From IMG/VR virus record IMGVR_UViG_3300037487_001109, positions 1 through 58,749 of that record: a stretch of DNA of 58,749 bases. One strand, written 5' to 3'. This DNA comes from a virus. The notes below the pieces were generated by a model. It saw nothing but the letters and a program-made list of their open reading frames with translations. It made no database searches and was not told the origin of the DNA. The translations under genes and the position numbers were made by a program. Positions 8,146-16,781 of this stretch are shown here, in pieces (within the stretch, counting starts at the first letter, position 1; the number at the start of each line of letters is the position of its first letter).

Positions 8146-10682
8146 TCAATATCATAAGGCGCAGGAGTCTGTCCATTGACTTTTGATAAATCTGCACGTA
8201 ATTGTGGTAAAGGGGTAGATTCTAAATTCTGCGCCTGCTGGTCAAGGGTCTGGGCTTGTGCGTCAAGTGCAGCACCGTGGCCAATCTCTGTAGCTTTATT
8301 ACGTGCATCAAGCTGTATTCTAAGTCTATCAGTTTCTGCCTTAGACCTTACACCATCACGCATGATTTCGGCTTTTGTCTGGTTCTGTAAATCAGACCGC
8401 TGCTCTTTAGCCGCCATTGCCGCGTCTTTACGTCTGATATCAGACTGCACCTGAAGATTTTTAAGCTCCTCTTCAGACATAACTTTCTGTTGATTCTCCT
8501 GTGCCTGCTGTTTTCTCTCAATCTCAGCCTGCATCATCTTGGCAGCATTCTTGTGATTTAGTGTTGCATACTGCTCAACCTGCCCCCAAGGACCCTTTGT
8601 CTGCTCAACATAGGACCTAGCAAACATGGAACCTGATAGCACCTTCCAATGCTCTCCCATGTGCGGAATGGCCACTGTAAAAATCTTATCAGCTGTAATT
8701 GGGTCAATCTGCTGCTGCTGAATCCTCTGGATAGTATTTGTACAAAGGGCCAAGTGAGTAGAGAAGTGACCCTTATGCTCGTTATCCGTAGAGAATACAG
8801 GAGATTCGCCTGCACGCATGATAGCGTTTTCAAGCCCAGCCACCGTAGCACCACCACTGGCCTCTGAGCCATCTGTAGATGGGCCAAAGGTATCAATGTA
8901 CTCATTACCCATAGTAGCCAGAACGTATTCACGCTCATAGGCTTTCTGTTGTCTAGGACCAAAGTTAGCAGCAATTGGTTGCAATTCCTGAAGCCCCATT
9001 ATTCTTGCTAATGTAGAACCATCCCCAGCTACTCTAGTGGCTCTGACTTTCAGATGCTCAGGCATTCCCTGAACGTCTAGGTCCCCTACAGCAAATAACT
9101 CTTCAGGTACCCCGTCCTCTATACATCTTCGCTTCCATTCGGCTACATATTCGTAGCCAGGGTAGGTTCTTTTTGACCTTAACATCTTTGAGGTCATGTT
9201 GGTAACCACCCTATCAAGCTGTGAATAGAAGTGGGCAATGTTATTCTTAAGCACCCCAAATTCCCTATAGCTCTGCATACGGGCTTGGGATGGTGCTACT
9301 GAGCCCACACTGGCGTCAGGCGCTCCAGGGTCATCCCCAGAGTTTGTGGTATTGAACTGGATTTTCTGGAGAATGTACTGAGAAGCTTGAATAAGCTGCT
9401 GAATATTGGCCCCGAGCTGATTTTGCACAAACTCGGCAGTCCCTATGTTGGTAGGCACTCCAGGGTAAAAGCGTATGGCCTCAAAGTCCTTAGACCCAGT
9501 TGAGAGTCCTCTGATAATAGGCGTAGCACTCATGCGTGCCATATCGACTATTGAGCAATCAAGCTGCATCATGGCCTGTGAGCCGGAGAAGATTTTATGC
9601 CCTAATCCACGATTTGAGTGAATTGTGAACTCTCCTGGAGAGGCTGTGAAGATGATGATTCCGTCTTCCATACGTTCAAATTGTTTGGATTGCCAAAAGA
9701 GAAAGGACCCGCTGTCGTATCGGGGATGAAACATATAGTGACTGATGCTTCCGTCATACTCCTTATAAAATAAGGTAACGATACGGATTGAGTCAGAGAA
9801 GATTGCGTTAAAGGTGAGGTCTCCATTCTGTACTCTCCTCTGAATATCCATCATGTCATAAAACTGCATATCAGTTTTAGCAAACTGATTAGCTACCCAA
9901 GTCAAAAGGGAGCCTAGTTCCCTTATATTCCAAGGGCACCTGTCATAATCCCAGGGTTTTGTCTTATCTTCCTGAGCCATGTCTTTAAACTGCTCATAGA
10001 TGTCATAGAGGTATTGAGCTGTGTAGACAGTTTCCACAGCAGCTGCCGTCATAAGCGCAATATCAGACTGCGCCTGGTCTTCAATAAAAAAGCGCGGCAG
10101 CTCAATTGTGCGCCATCTCCAGTCCCTTTCATCTGACCATAGAGCAGGCGAGATACCAAACTTCACCAATTGACCGGCAAGGGTATTAAACGCCACAGAA
10201 AATGAAGGCCACGAGCGCACGGTTGTATTCCAATGGGTCGCTAGAGTATTCGCCCATTCAGTCAACTTAGGGTCTTGTTCATTAACTTGTGACTTATTTT
10301 TGGCAACATTTTTGTCAAGCCATTTTCCAGGCCTAATCTGAAATTTTACCAGTGTTTCCGCTTCGTTAAGAAGGTTCCAATAAGCTAAGGCACCACGTTC
10401 GTACAGACTTCTGGCATCTAAATTGTTAAAATTTGAGATGTGGCTGAGTTTATGTTTTGACAACTCTACTGGGCTATAGGGAGGGTTTCCGGCTATTAAG
10501 CCCTCAATCTGGGCGTAGAGGTCAATCCGCCGCAAATGTTCCGTCCTATACTGATAGTAAAGGGATTTTGCACCCTGCACTGTCTGTATAATATTTTCCG
10601 GCGCCTTAAGGACGCCCGGTTTTTCTTGAATAATAGCTCCACGCAGGAAGCCAGGAGTTTCAGGTATTGATTCAATTGCCAT
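8142..10682 (-). CDS. Portal protein
   Basis: An 846-residue protein, in the size range of large podovirus portals (700-850). Tryptophan-rich, mostly helical core residues 40-600 (WNLLNEAETLVKF, WSDERDWRWRTIELPRFF, GSQAMMQLDCSIVDMAR) are typical of portals that form the dodecameric DNA gateway at one capsid vertex. Residues of about 690-830 are a long Gln/Lys/Glu/Ala coiled coil, as in the barrel extension of P22-type portals. Start ATG 10682 overlaps the preceding gene by 11 bases. Neighbouring scaffold, capsid and terminase genes support the call. Confidence 0.85.
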   Translation of the reverse strand: MAIESIPETPGFLRGAIIQEKPGVLKAPENIIQTVQGAKSLYYQYRTEHLRRIDLYAQIEGLIAGNPPYSPVELSKHKLSHISNFNNLDARSLYERGALAYWNLLNEAETLVKFQIRPGKWLDKNVAKNKSQVNEQDPKLTEWANTLATHWNTTVRSWPSFSVAFNTLAGQLVKFGISPALWSDERDWRWRTIELPRFFIEDQAQSDIALMTAAAVETVYTAQYLYDIYEQFKDMAQEDKTKPWDYDRCPWNIRELGSLLTWVANQFAKTDMQFYDMMDIQRRVQNGDLTFNAIFSDSIRIVTLFYKEYDGSISHYMFHPRYDSGSFLFWQSKQFERMEDGIIIFTASPGEFTIHSNRGLGHKIFSGSQAMMQLDCSIVDMARMSATPIIRGLSTGSKDFEAIRFYPGVPTNIGTAEFVQNQLGANIQQLIQASQYILQKIQFNTTNSGDDPGAPDASVGSVAPSQARMQSYREFGVLKNNIAHFYSQLDRVVTNMTSKMLRSKRTYPGYEYVAEWKRRCIEDGVPEELFAVGDLDVQGMPEHLKVRATRVAGDGSTLARIMGLQELQPIAANFGPRQQKAYEREYVLATMGNEYIDTFGPSTDGSEASGGATVAGLENAIMRAGESPVFSTDNEHKGHFSTHLALCTNTIQRIQQQQIDPITADKIFTVAIPHMGEHWKVLSGSMFARSYVEQTKGPWGQVEQYATLNHKNAAKMMQAEIERKQQAQENQQKVMSEEELKNLQVQSDIRRKDAAMAAKEQRSDLQNQTKAEIMRDGVRSKAETDRLRIQLDARNKATEIGHGAALDAQAQTLDQQAQNLESTPLPQLRADLSKVNGQTPAPYDIE

Positions 10683-11259
10683 CTATTGCTTCTTTTTTCT
10701 GCCAACAAAAATCAGGAAAATCTTCTAACTGTTTCTTTGGGAACTTAAACTGCCCAGTATACCACACTTTTGCTCTCATTGGGCATGAGCACACATCACA
10801 GTTACCCAAGGCATCGTGGTACTTGGCTTTTCTGTCCCCTGCCGACATCAGCGCAATTTCGTCTGACCACTGAACAAATTTCCCTTTGTCGGGAAATACA
10901 TTCTTTGGGCACGTAAAACACACGTAAGAGCGTGCATCCGCAGTCTCTTGCGTTACAAATTTAGAATACAGTAGATTTGTAATCAGTGCTATACCACCTT
11001 TTATAGTTGGTATAAGGCCCCGCTTTAAGGGTGGCCGTGGCCGGCAGCTTCCTATGTGCTCAGGGAGGTTACACAGGTAGTGCTCCACTACAGTTTCAAG
11101 ATATGGAATTTCTGGTAGTTCATTCTGGGAACGGTACCCCCGTATCTGTCTATACAGCTCCTCATAGGAGTTTCCTACGTACACTTTATTCTTAACATCC
11201 GGGTCCTTAAACCTGAAAATTTTAGGGGAATTGAACTTATTGAACTGGAGGAATGTCAT
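10672..11259 (-). CDS. Cys-rich protein between terminase and portal
   Basis: A 195-residue protein starting at ATG 11259. The C-terminal half has paired cysteines spaced like zinc sites: CFTCPKNVFP (about residue 133), then CDVCSCP (about 171). A basic segment (RPRPPLKRGLIP) lies mid-protein. Its position between terminase and portal suggests a role in DNA packaging or head-vertex assembly. I cannot name the family. Confidence 0.7.
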   Translation of the reverse strand: MTFLQFNKFNSPKIFRFKDPDVKNKVYVGNSYEELYRQIRGYRSQNELPEIPYLETVVEHYLCNLPEHIGSCRPRPPLKRGLIPTIKGGIALITNLLYSKFVTQETADARSYVCFTCPKNVFPDKGKFVQWSDEIALMSAGDRKAKYHDALGNCDVCSCPMRAKVWYTGQFKFPKKQLEDFPDFCWQKKEAIDGN

Positions 11260-11289
11260 ATTGTTATTGTCCTACAAAATGATTTATTG

Positions 11290-11298
11290 TGCTACTAT
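11290..11298 (+). promoter_or_regulatory. Extended -10 element before the terminase gene
   Basis: TGCTACTAT (TG-n-TACTAT) fits an extended -10 box. The predicted transcription start, seven to eight bases downstream, falls at the ATG at 11307, giving a message with little or no leader. No good -35 is seen and no Shine-Dalgarno sequence precedes the ATG. Confidence 0.5.
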
Positions 11299-11306
11299 AC
11301 GTTTAT

Positions 11307-13217
11307 ATGAATATCGAAGAACTTATCAAGAATGAAAATTGGGTTATCCACTCAGAAAAAGGGGTAAAAACAATTGAAGCATTCGGACAGAGGTTCGGGC
11401 TTACTCACCCAGTCCAGGTATATCTAAAACTCTACCGCACAGAACAAAACCCTGAACTTAAATATCAGTACATGAAGGCTGCCCATGACATGCTATGGCC
11501 AAAGACTCTATGGCACTACTGGACTGAAGACAGGTTTCGGGAACACTGTAATGGGTGGAACTACCTTTCATGGGCAGGCGGAGCGTCTACGGCCAAGTCC
11601 TATGACGCTGCAAAGATTGCTTTATTATTCTGGCTAGCGAATCCAAAGAAACGTGCCGTTGTAATTGCATCTACTACATTAGAATCCCTTGGCGCTCGTG
11701 TATGGGGTTATTGCACGGGACTCCTAAGCGAAATGGCCGTAAAGCTTCCATTTCAATATCTTGGCGGGCAGTCTCCAAAGGTCCTCTACCCTCCTAACAA
11801 ATTTGATAAAACAGCCATTCGAGATAGTCGGCACGCAATGTTTGCCATAGCTGCAAAGTCAGGAGATGACGATAAGGCAATTTCAAGCACAATCGGCCGG
11901 CACCCAGATGACGCCCTTATGGTGGTGCTTGATGAATGTACAGACTTAAACACAGCCATTGCAAGAGCCTTTCCCAATCTAGATTCAGGCGAGAAGCCCT
12001 TCCAGTTGATAGGCATTGGTAACTCAAATTCAATGTTTGACCTCCACGGTGCCCTTTCAACACCTCTTAACGGCTGGCCATCGGTTGACCCCCTGGTCGA
12101 TTGTAAATGGCCGACTGTACAGAAAAAAGGTTTGTGCATGTTTTTCAGCTGCTACAACTCACCTGCAGTACATGAAATTGACCCTGTGCGTAAAAAGAAG
12201 CTGGCACAGTTTCTTATTACCCAGGGGCAGATAGATGAGAAAGAAAAGCTGCTCGGGAAAGACTCTGACCTTTTCTACCGGTTCGTACTTGGTTTTTGGA
12301 AAAGCACATCAACAGATAAAACTGTAATGAGTAAACAGTTTCTGGATGGCTTTGACATTAAACAGAAAGCAGAGTGGCTAGGGGTCTCCCCACTTCACAC
12401 TGTTGCAGGCCTTGACCCGGCTTTCAGCACAGGTGGGGATAAGTGTATATTGAGACTAGGCGTACTTGGGCAAACAACAGATGGCGGAGTGGTGCTTGAT
12501 TTTAGAGGTAATGATTTACTTTTCGACATCCGAATCAAAGCGTCACATGGGAGAAGCGGGAAAAGCGCAGAACTTCAGATTGCAGAAAGCGTGTGCGACA
12601 TTTTACAGAAATATAACGTAAGCCTTAAAGACCTTGCAATTGATTCAAACGGGCAAGGTAGAGCGTTAGGCGGCACCATATACTTAGAAATGGCGAGACG
12701 TGTTGGCCAGATGCACGAGCCTCTGAAAATCTACAGCACAAGAGGTGGTAGTAATGTAGTCAACAGTTTTGGCATGATTATCAAAACATCTCTGGACCTG
12801 TGGAATGATTTAAGAAAATACCTTGAACATAATCAGTTAAAGGGGATTGACGAAATTGCAGCTGCACAGTTATCCCACAGGTGGATTATTCAGGATAAAA
12901 TAAGTCTCAGGCAGCGGCTAGAAACAAAGACTGAGTTTAAAAAGAGAATGGGTGCAGTCCTGCCCTCAATGGCACACAGTCCAGATGAAGCAGACTCAGC
13001 GGCACTGTGCCTCCAGTCTGCAATACATAATTACGGGTTTGCTCTGGGGCAAAGAAAGGATTTACCTGTAATAGAGACATTTGCACACGAGAAGATGCTT
13101 GCGTATCAGGGGCAAAGACATATTGCTATGGTGCAGGAACAGTCTAGTGCACCACATCTAGTGGCAGACTTTTCAGGAACCGTCGAAGATTATGCGGCAA
13201 AACGGTCATCTTTTTAA
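11307..13217 (+). CDS. terL: Terminase large subunit
   Basis: A 636-residue protein (ATG 11307; an in-frame GTG at 11289 is the alternative). The ATPase domain has a Walker A-like GGASTAKS near residue 90 and a Walker B MVVLDECTD near 212. The RNase H-like nuclease domain begins at AGLDPAFSTGGDKC near residue 368, with another acidic motif LAIDSNGQGRA near 445 and a late HSPDEADSAAL motif near 556. It would pump DNA through the portal and cut the concatemer. It is the only rightward gene inside the leftward structural block, and its 3' end overlaps the convergent gene by 74 bases. Confidence 0.92.
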   Translation: MNIEELIKNENWVIHSEKGVKTIEAFGQRFGLTHPVQVYLKLYRTEQNPELKYQYMKAAHDMLWPKTLWHYWTEDRFREHCNGWNYLSWAGGASTAKSYDAAKIALLFWLANPKKRAVVIASTTLESLGARVWGYCTGLLSEMAVKLPFQYLGGQSPKVLYPPNKFDKTAIRDSRHAMFAIAAKSGDDDKAISSTIGRHPDDALMVVLDECTDLNTAIARAFPNLDSGEKPFQLIGIGNSNSMFDLHGALSTPLNGWPSVDPLVDCKWPTVQKKGLCMFFSCYNSPAVHEIDPVRKKKLAQFLITQGQIDEKEKLLGKDSDLFYRFVLGFWKSTSTDKTVMSKQFLDGFDIKQKAEWLGVSPLHTVAGLDPAFSTGGDKCILRLGVLGQTTDGGVVLDFRGNDLLFDIRIKASHGRSGKSAELQIAESVCDILQKYNVSLKDLAIDSNGQGRALGGTIYLEMARRVGQMHEPLKIYSTRGGSNVVNSFGMIIKTSLDLWNDLRKYLEHNQLKGIDEIAAAQLSHRWIIQDKISLRQRLETKTEFKKRMGAVLPSMAHSPDEADSAALCLQSAIHNYGFALGQRKDLPVIETFAHEKMLAYQGQRHIAMVQEQSSAPHLVADFSGTVEDYAAKRSSF

Positions 13218-13461
13218 GATATCGCTGTCCGCGTTTCCCGATTTCTATGAAGCACCCGTCAGGGTGCAGTACTATAGAGTCATCCGGCATTATTACCCCA
13301 TGCAGTATATTAGAGTCAGAAGCATAGTGCAGAAGTTCTACTACATCCATACCCAGATACGGGGCTATACGCTCTGCACGCTCAAATCTCTTAAGGGCTA
13401 CTTTACGCAGGCGCTTTTTATTTCTTTTCCCAGCGCACTCATAAAAGAAGTTCTCAATCAT
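13144..13461 (-). CDS. Small basic protein, function unknown
   Basis: A 105-residue protein. I chose ATG 13461 because it overlaps the end of the preceding gene (ATG inside GATGATTGA); an ATG at 13512 is also in frame. The N-terminal third is very basic (KRNKKRLRKVALKRFERAER), the rest mixed (LHPDGCFIEIGKRG). The 3' end overlaps the opposing terminase gene by 74 bases. A DNA-binding packaging accessory role is possible but unproven. Confidence 0.55.
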   Translation of the reverse strand: MIENFFYECAGKRNKKRLRKVALKRFERAERIAPYLGMDVVELLHYASDSNILHGVIMPDDSIVLHPDGCFIEIGKRGQRYLKKMTVLPHNLRRFLKSLPLDVVH

Positions 13462-13765
13462 CAAGAGGTGGGAAGACAATATCTTTCCGTGTAGATTCGC
13501 CTTTATAACCATATGGTAAACATAACAGGTCTCGTTGGTGTTTTACAGCCTTAATACTGGCGTCTACCAGGCGAGTTACACCGGCAATAGATTTTACCTG
13601 TGGCCACATCTGATAGATTACGTTTATTTCCAGATTACTCATCTGCAGGTGCAGTCTATTTATCTCTGCATCTGACATCTGCTCACCCACTGCTGGCAGT
13701 GGGGGAACTGATATAGTTGGTAATTGTACATCTGGGAGTTCATCGTTATTGTTGTTATCGGACAT
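13454..13765 (-). CDS. Possible small terminase subunit or packaging accessory
   Basis: A 103-residue acidic protein with a disordered, Pro-rich N-terminus (DVQLPTISVPPLPAVG) and a helical centre (MSDAEINRLHLQMSNLEINVIYQM, then RLVDASIKAVKHQRDLL). Size, helical content and position at the start of the structural block fit a small terminase, but no helix-turn-helix is clear. Confidence 0.5.
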   Translation of the reverse strand: MSDNNNNDELPDVQLPTISVPPLPAVGEQMSDAEINRLHLQMSNLEINVIYQMWPQVKSIAGVTRLVDASIKAVKHQRDLLCLPYGYKGESTRKDIVFPPLDD

Positions 13766-13770
13766 AGTGA

Positions 13771-14379
13771 TTATTTTTTAGTGTTCTCTATAAAATTATC
13801 CAGTAGCTTCTCTACTTTGGCAAGGGTGGATTCACGTTTCAGGGTATCTGTCGCAGTATATAGCACAGTACGTAGTTTAAGTTGAATGCCGTGACCCATT
13901 TTTAGATGTTCACTTTTATCAGAATATAAAATCAGGTTGTCTATATGATTATGCAGAGTGTTACCGTCTCGGTGATGCACAACCTCTACTTTTGTGAGAT
14001 AGCGCTGCAAGTGTCTCTCCATTACCAATTGATGATGAGGCACCTGCCCAGAGCTATTTGAGTTCGGGTGCTGCGGATAGTGCACTTCCCTATATCCTTT
14101 AGCTGTAACGTGAGATGTGAAGTTTGAATCTACACTTCCAGGCAATTCAAAATGTGGAGTACCTATATTATGGCACTTATCAAAGTGCAGTTTATGCGGA
14201 TGCCTGAATCCTGCTTTCTTAAGATTTTGTATATCTGTCTCCAGATACAGGTACTGCGGTATCTTATACTTTTTTCCGGTGTCTTTCTTCTCAATAGTGT
14301 GACGGTCTGCAAGCTGCATGAAGAACTTGCGGGATACTCTTAATATTTTGCGGGCTTCTGTTGCTGTTATATACGTCAT
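13771..14379 (-). CDS. HNH homing endonuclease with N-terminal DNA-binding segment
   Basis: A 202-residue protein starting at ATG 14379. Residues 1-60 look like an excisionase/MerR-type helix-turn-helix (TATEARKILRVSRKFFMQLA). Residues of about 95-155 hold an HNH_3 type nuclease core: HHQLVMERHL, then EVVHHRDGNTLHNHIDNLIL. Such genes are free-standing mobile endonucleases that nick DNA at a site in a related phage. As the first gene after the tandem leftward promoters it is placed to be transcribed strongly late. Confidence 0.85.
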   Translation of the reverse strand: MTYITATEARKILRVSRKFFMQLADRHTIEKKDTGKKYKIPQYLYLETDIQNLKKAGFRHPHKLHFDKCHNIGTPHFELPGSVDSNFTSHVTAKGYREVHYPQHPNSNSSGQVPHHQLVMERHLQRYLTKVEVVHHRDGNTLHNHIDNLILYSDKSEHLKMGHGIQLKLRTVLYTATDTLKRESTLAKVEKLLDNFIENTKK

Positions 14380-14413
14380 GTCCGCAGTCTACAGGTAGTT
14401 AGGTACACAGTCA

Positions 14414-14539
14414 ATGACTGACTATATAACTTTTTGTTTGATAATGTGAAATAATTGGGTGGGGTATGTATGGTCAAGTACTGATTATATAACTTTTTGT
14501 TTGATAATGTGAAATAATTGGGCGGGGTATGTATGGTCA
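14414..14539 (-). promoter_or_regulatory. Two tandem 63-bp repeats, each with a leftward sigma70-type promoter
   Basis: Units 14414-14476 and 14477-14539 are nearly identical. On the minus strand each contains TTCACA, 16 bases, then TATATA (-35 at 14445-14450 and -10 at 14423-14428 for the left copy; 63 bases further right for the other). The -35 matches consensus at five of six positions. Both fire toward the structural genes starting at 14379. Confidence 0.6.
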
Positions 14540-14819
14540 GGTCAACTGGAAGGCCCGCCCCCCCTTCCTATATACTACTTTTATCTAATACAATTTCACT
14601 ATATATAAATATACCTACCCCGGGGGTTTCCTGGATCTCTCTCCGTGCCGTGTTTTGAAATTAAAAGATACCTGCCACTTTCAGATTATTCGCTCTACCG
14701 CACGAGTTCAAACTAATAACCTAAACGAGAACATGAAAACTAATCACTAACGGCTCGTGCGCGTGCGCATACGTGTGTGTGTGTGTGATGTGTCTTGGCG
14801 CGTGGAAGATTAGAACTTT

Positions 14820-14848
14820 TTGTTTGACATGCTTTGATTAATTATGCT
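14820..14848 (+). promoter_or_regulatory. Early rightward promoter
   Basis: TTGTTT (14820-14825), 17 bases, TATGCT (14843-14848). The predicted start near 14855 lies just before the first hairpin leader. The -35 is embedded in the third copy of the box AACTTTTTGTTTGA. Confidence 0.5.
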
Positions 14849-14861
14849 AACGTGGAAAGTA

Positions 14862-14887
14862 CTGGAATAATCCAGCAAAAATTGGAG
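14862..14887 (+). promoter_or_regulatory. Leader element 1: hairpin plus AAATTGGAG
   Basis: Hairpin CTGGA-ataa-TCCAG (14862-14875), then AAATTGGAG (14879-14887), whose GGAG is the Shine-Dalgarno sequence for the ATG at 14897. First of a family of such leaders in this block. Confidence 0.65.
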
Positions 14888-14896
14888 AATAATAAA

Positions 14897-15187
14897 ATGA
14901 ATAATATAAATAAAACCGAAGTCGGCCCCGAGATGCGCGAGAATATACTGGAAAGAATGCGTGATATCTTTTATTCAAATGAAAGGTATTATGATGGGTG
15001 TAACGCAGAAGTACTGCGTGATATCCAAGATAACGCGACAGTAAACCAACTGCTCTCTATTTTATTTACCATGCAAGCTGGAAGATTCTTTAAACTTACT
15101 GCACGCGATTATCTAACCCACACTGTATTCCTAAACCAATCGGGAATGGTAATAGGAATAGAGACCGATGGTTATACGCACTCTTAA
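14897..15187 (+). CDS. Early protein, unknown function
   Basis: A 96-residue protein. ATG 14897 is chosen because it lies 9 bases after the GGAG of leader 1; an in-frame ATG at 14834 lies in the predicted promoter. Helical, mildly acidic; the centre reads ENILERMRDIFYSNERYYD and NQLLSILFTMQAGRFF. First gene of the early block. No family recognised. Confidence 0.65.
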   Translation: MNNINKTEVGPEMRENILERMRDIFYSNERYYDGCNAEVLRDIQDNATVNQLLSILFTMQAGRFFKLTARDYLTHTVFLNQSGMVIGIETDGYTHS

Positions 15188-15188
15188 A

Positions 15189-15242
15189 CTAATGCATTAG
15201 ATATCAGCTCTGCTGATATCGCTGGATTAATTTAAAATTGGG
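15189..15242 (+). promoter_or_regulatory. Leader element 2: palindrome, hairpin and AAATTGGGG
   Basis: A 12-bp palindrome CTAATGCATTAG (15189-15200) runs into hairpin GATATCAGC-tct-GCTGATATC (15200-15220), then AAATTGGGGTAA (15235-15246) before the ATG at 15251. The 19 bases TGGATTAATTTAAAATTGG (15223-15241) recur exactly at 15673-15691. Confidence 0.7.
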
Positions 15243-15250
15243 GTAAACAA

Positions 15251-15685
15251 ATGGATACAAATAAATTACGAGAAGTAGTCGTGTCTTTTAAAAAAACAAA
15301 TAAAACTTACTCAAGCATCAGGCGTGCTAGTGATGTCGCTGCAGTAGTACGTAAATGCTTAATAACAAATGCTAAAGAGAACTTTATAGCGCTATACCTA
15401 GATGGAGCGCACGCAGTTATAGCCTATTCAGTAGTCAGTGTAGGCCTACAGAATGCAACACAAGTACACCCAAGAGAGGTGTTCCAAGCTGCTATACTCT
15501 GCGGGGCACGCGCATTAGTAGTGGCGCATAATCATCCAAGTGGCTGCCTTGAACCAAGTAACGCAGACAAAGAAGTAACAAAAAATTTAAAATCAGCCGG
15601 AGATTTGCTAGGTATAAAACTATTAGATCACGTGATAGTTACTGAAACGTCAGAATACAGTTTTATGGAGAGTGGATTAATTTAA
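15251..15685 (+). CDS. RadC-family JAB/MPN+ protein
   Basis: A 144-residue protein matching the C-terminal domain of RadC. The metal-binding JAB signature is complete: AHNHPSGCLEPSNAD (HxHP, seven residues, SxxD, about residues 97-111), with the upstream NATQVHPREVFQAAILCGA block and the final LGIKLLDHVIVTE strand. The N-terminal helix-hairpin-helix of full RadC is missing. RadC domains are common on phages and mobile elements and have been linked to recombination or anti-restriction, but no enzyme activity is firmly established. Expression is likely controlled by leader 2. Confidence 0.88.
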   Translation: MDTNKLREVVVSFKKTNKTYSSIRRASDVAAVVRKCLITNAKENFIALYLDGAHAVIAYSVVSVGLQNATQVHPREVFQAAILCGARALVVAHNHPSGCLEPSNADKEVTKNLKSAGDLLGIKLLDHVIVTETSEYSFMESGLI

Positions 15686-15696
15686 AATTGGAGAAA
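15673..15696 (+). promoter_or_regulatory. Leader element 3: AAATTGGAGAAA without its own hairpin
   Basis: The conserved TGGATTAATTTAAAATTGG spans the stop of the RadC gene (TAA 15683-15685) and supplies AAATTGGAGAAA (15685-15696) for the ATG at 15702. No strong stem is seen directly upstream; the sequence there is coding. Confidence 0.6.
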
Positions 15697-15701
15697 ACAT
15701 T

Positions 15702-15956
15702 ATGACAATTGAGAAGACTGAGAGCGAATTAATACAAGAAGCATGGGAAGTACAGAATGCGTGTAACCTATCCGGAGTGGTGCATAGTTTTAGCGCTGCA
15801 ATATCTAGGCTGTGGACTATATACCAGACCGAAAATAAAAAATTCAGCACTACGGATATAGCCGAGCATATAGTCAGTAAATTATATGCGAGCAAAATCA
15901 TGTCATTATCCGGAGACCTGCCAATTGATCTATCAAGCTATGGTATTAAATATTGA
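15702..15956 (+). CDS. Conserved phage protein, unknown function
   Basis: An 84-residue protein. The motif EVQNACNLSGVVHSFSAAI followed by a C-terminal SKLYASKIMSLSG is of a type seen in small phage and plasmid proteins of unknown role. All-helical, no membrane segment. Start ATG 15702 follows leader 3 by about 8 bases. Confidence 0.75.
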   Translation: MTIEKTESELIQEAWEVQNACNLSGVVHSFSAAISRLWTIYQTENKKFSTTDIAEHIVSKLYASKIMSLSGDLPIDLSSYGIKY

Positions 15957-15966
15957 TTTGATTTAG

Positions 15967-16024
15967 TCAGAGACCTGACAGGTCTCTGATTAAATTAGTT
16001 CAATTATGGGCTAATTAAATTGGA
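15967..16024 (+). promoter_or_regulatory. Leader element 4: long hairpin, second hairpin, AAATTGGA
   Basis: An 11-bp inverted repeat TCAGAGACCTG-a-CAGGTCTCTGA (15967-15989), then AATTAG/CTAATT (15993-15998 with 16011-16016), then AAATTGGA (16017-16024) before the ATG at 16035. Neither stem is followed by a U-run, so it is not a standard terminator. Confidence 0.7.
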
Positions 16025-16034
16025 TAACAAAAAC

Positions 16035-16553
16035 ATGGAATTATTAATTAATCACACTAGCGAATCAAATGCTTATGAAGTTGCTGACTATCCATATGGG
16101 TACACGGCGAGATGTAAGATTAGATACTGGATTGAAACAACTAAGCACAAGCAAAGATCCTGCAGGCAGACCACCAATCCAAAAACCGGCCGATGGAATA
16201 AGCCGCAAAAATCGACCTACAGTGATTTAGTGGTATTATTTATTGAAGATGATACAGGGCACGTAAAACGCACTAGTTATAATATTCAATATGGTGAATA
16301 TCCTACATGGAAAACTTTTTTAGAGAAGTATCAATCTGTACTAGTATCACCTTATGAAATAGCACGGATAAAATACGGTAACGCGATATTTAGGGCACGT
16401 GAAATCCTGTATATTAAATCATTGGAACACTGCGCTTCCGGTAATATCTATGATGTACCGCAGAATTTTCGCGGTAAAATATCAACGGAAGCACTGTTAT
16501 TGGCCGCGAAAGAATCGGGATATGGCTTTAAATCAAGTTTAATGGAGGCATAA
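16035..16553 (+). CDS. Conserved phage protein, unknown function
   Basis: A 172-residue protein. ATG 16035 is preferred to an upstream TTG at 16020 because of the leader spacing. The N-terminal half has the pattern ESNAYEVADYPYGYTARCKIRYWIE and QTTNPKTGRWNKPQKSTYSD, which I recall from small proteins of phages and plasmids of Proteobacteria whose role is unknown. The C-terminal part is helical. The stop overlaps the next ATG (TAATG). Confidence 0.75.
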   Translation: MELLINHTSESNAYEVADYPYGYTARCKIRYWIETTKHKQRSCRQTTNPKTGRWNKPQKSTYSDLVVLFIEDDTGHVKRTSYNIQYGEYPTWKTFLEKYQSVLVSPYEIARIKYGNAIFRAREILYIKSLEHCASGNIYDVPQNFRGKISTEALLLAAKESGYGFKSSLMEA

Positions 16554-16774
16554 TGGAACCGATTAAAACATTGCAAGAGAGGTTATTAGCTGCAGGAGTT
16601 GGAATAGATCATCATTGTAGTGATTTATACTTCCCAGTCAGTGAAATCAGTAATAAGATACTGAGAGAGTATACGCTTGAATCTGCTATCAAGCCGAGTG
16701 TAGGCGCCTTTATCTGTAATATATCCAAAGCGCCTTGGTATGAGGTGCCTTTTCATTACAGTAAGACAGAATAG
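16553..16774 (+). CDS. Small early protein, unknown function
   Basis: A 73-residue protein translationally coupled to the preceding gene (TAATG overlap, GGAGG in the preceding codons). It has no hairpin leader of its own. Sequence: helical start (IKTLQERLLAAGVGIDHH), then mixed, ending APWYEVPFHYSKTE. No family recognised. Confidence 0.65.
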   Translation: MEPIKTLQERLLAAGVGIDHHCSDLYFPVSEISNKILREYTLESAIKPSVGAFICNISKAPWYEVPFHYSKTE

Positions 16775-16781
16775 TTAATAT

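Larger units (their letters stand above)
14380..14896. other. Divergent control region between late (left) and early (right) blocks
   Basis: A 517-bp non-coding region. From left to right it has the two 63-bp promoter repeats, a C-run (ggcccgccccccctt, 14551-14567), an AT-rich stretch (14568-14620), a CG-rich 16 bp, an inverted repeat CGCACGAG/CTCGTGCG (14699-14706 with 14754-14761), a (GT)n microsatellite near 14770-14792, the early rightward promoter and the first hairpin leader. The box AACTTTTTGTTTGA occurs three times (14428, 14491, 14814), linking both promoter sets. A regulator binding that box could coordinate the early/late switch. Confidence 0.6.
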
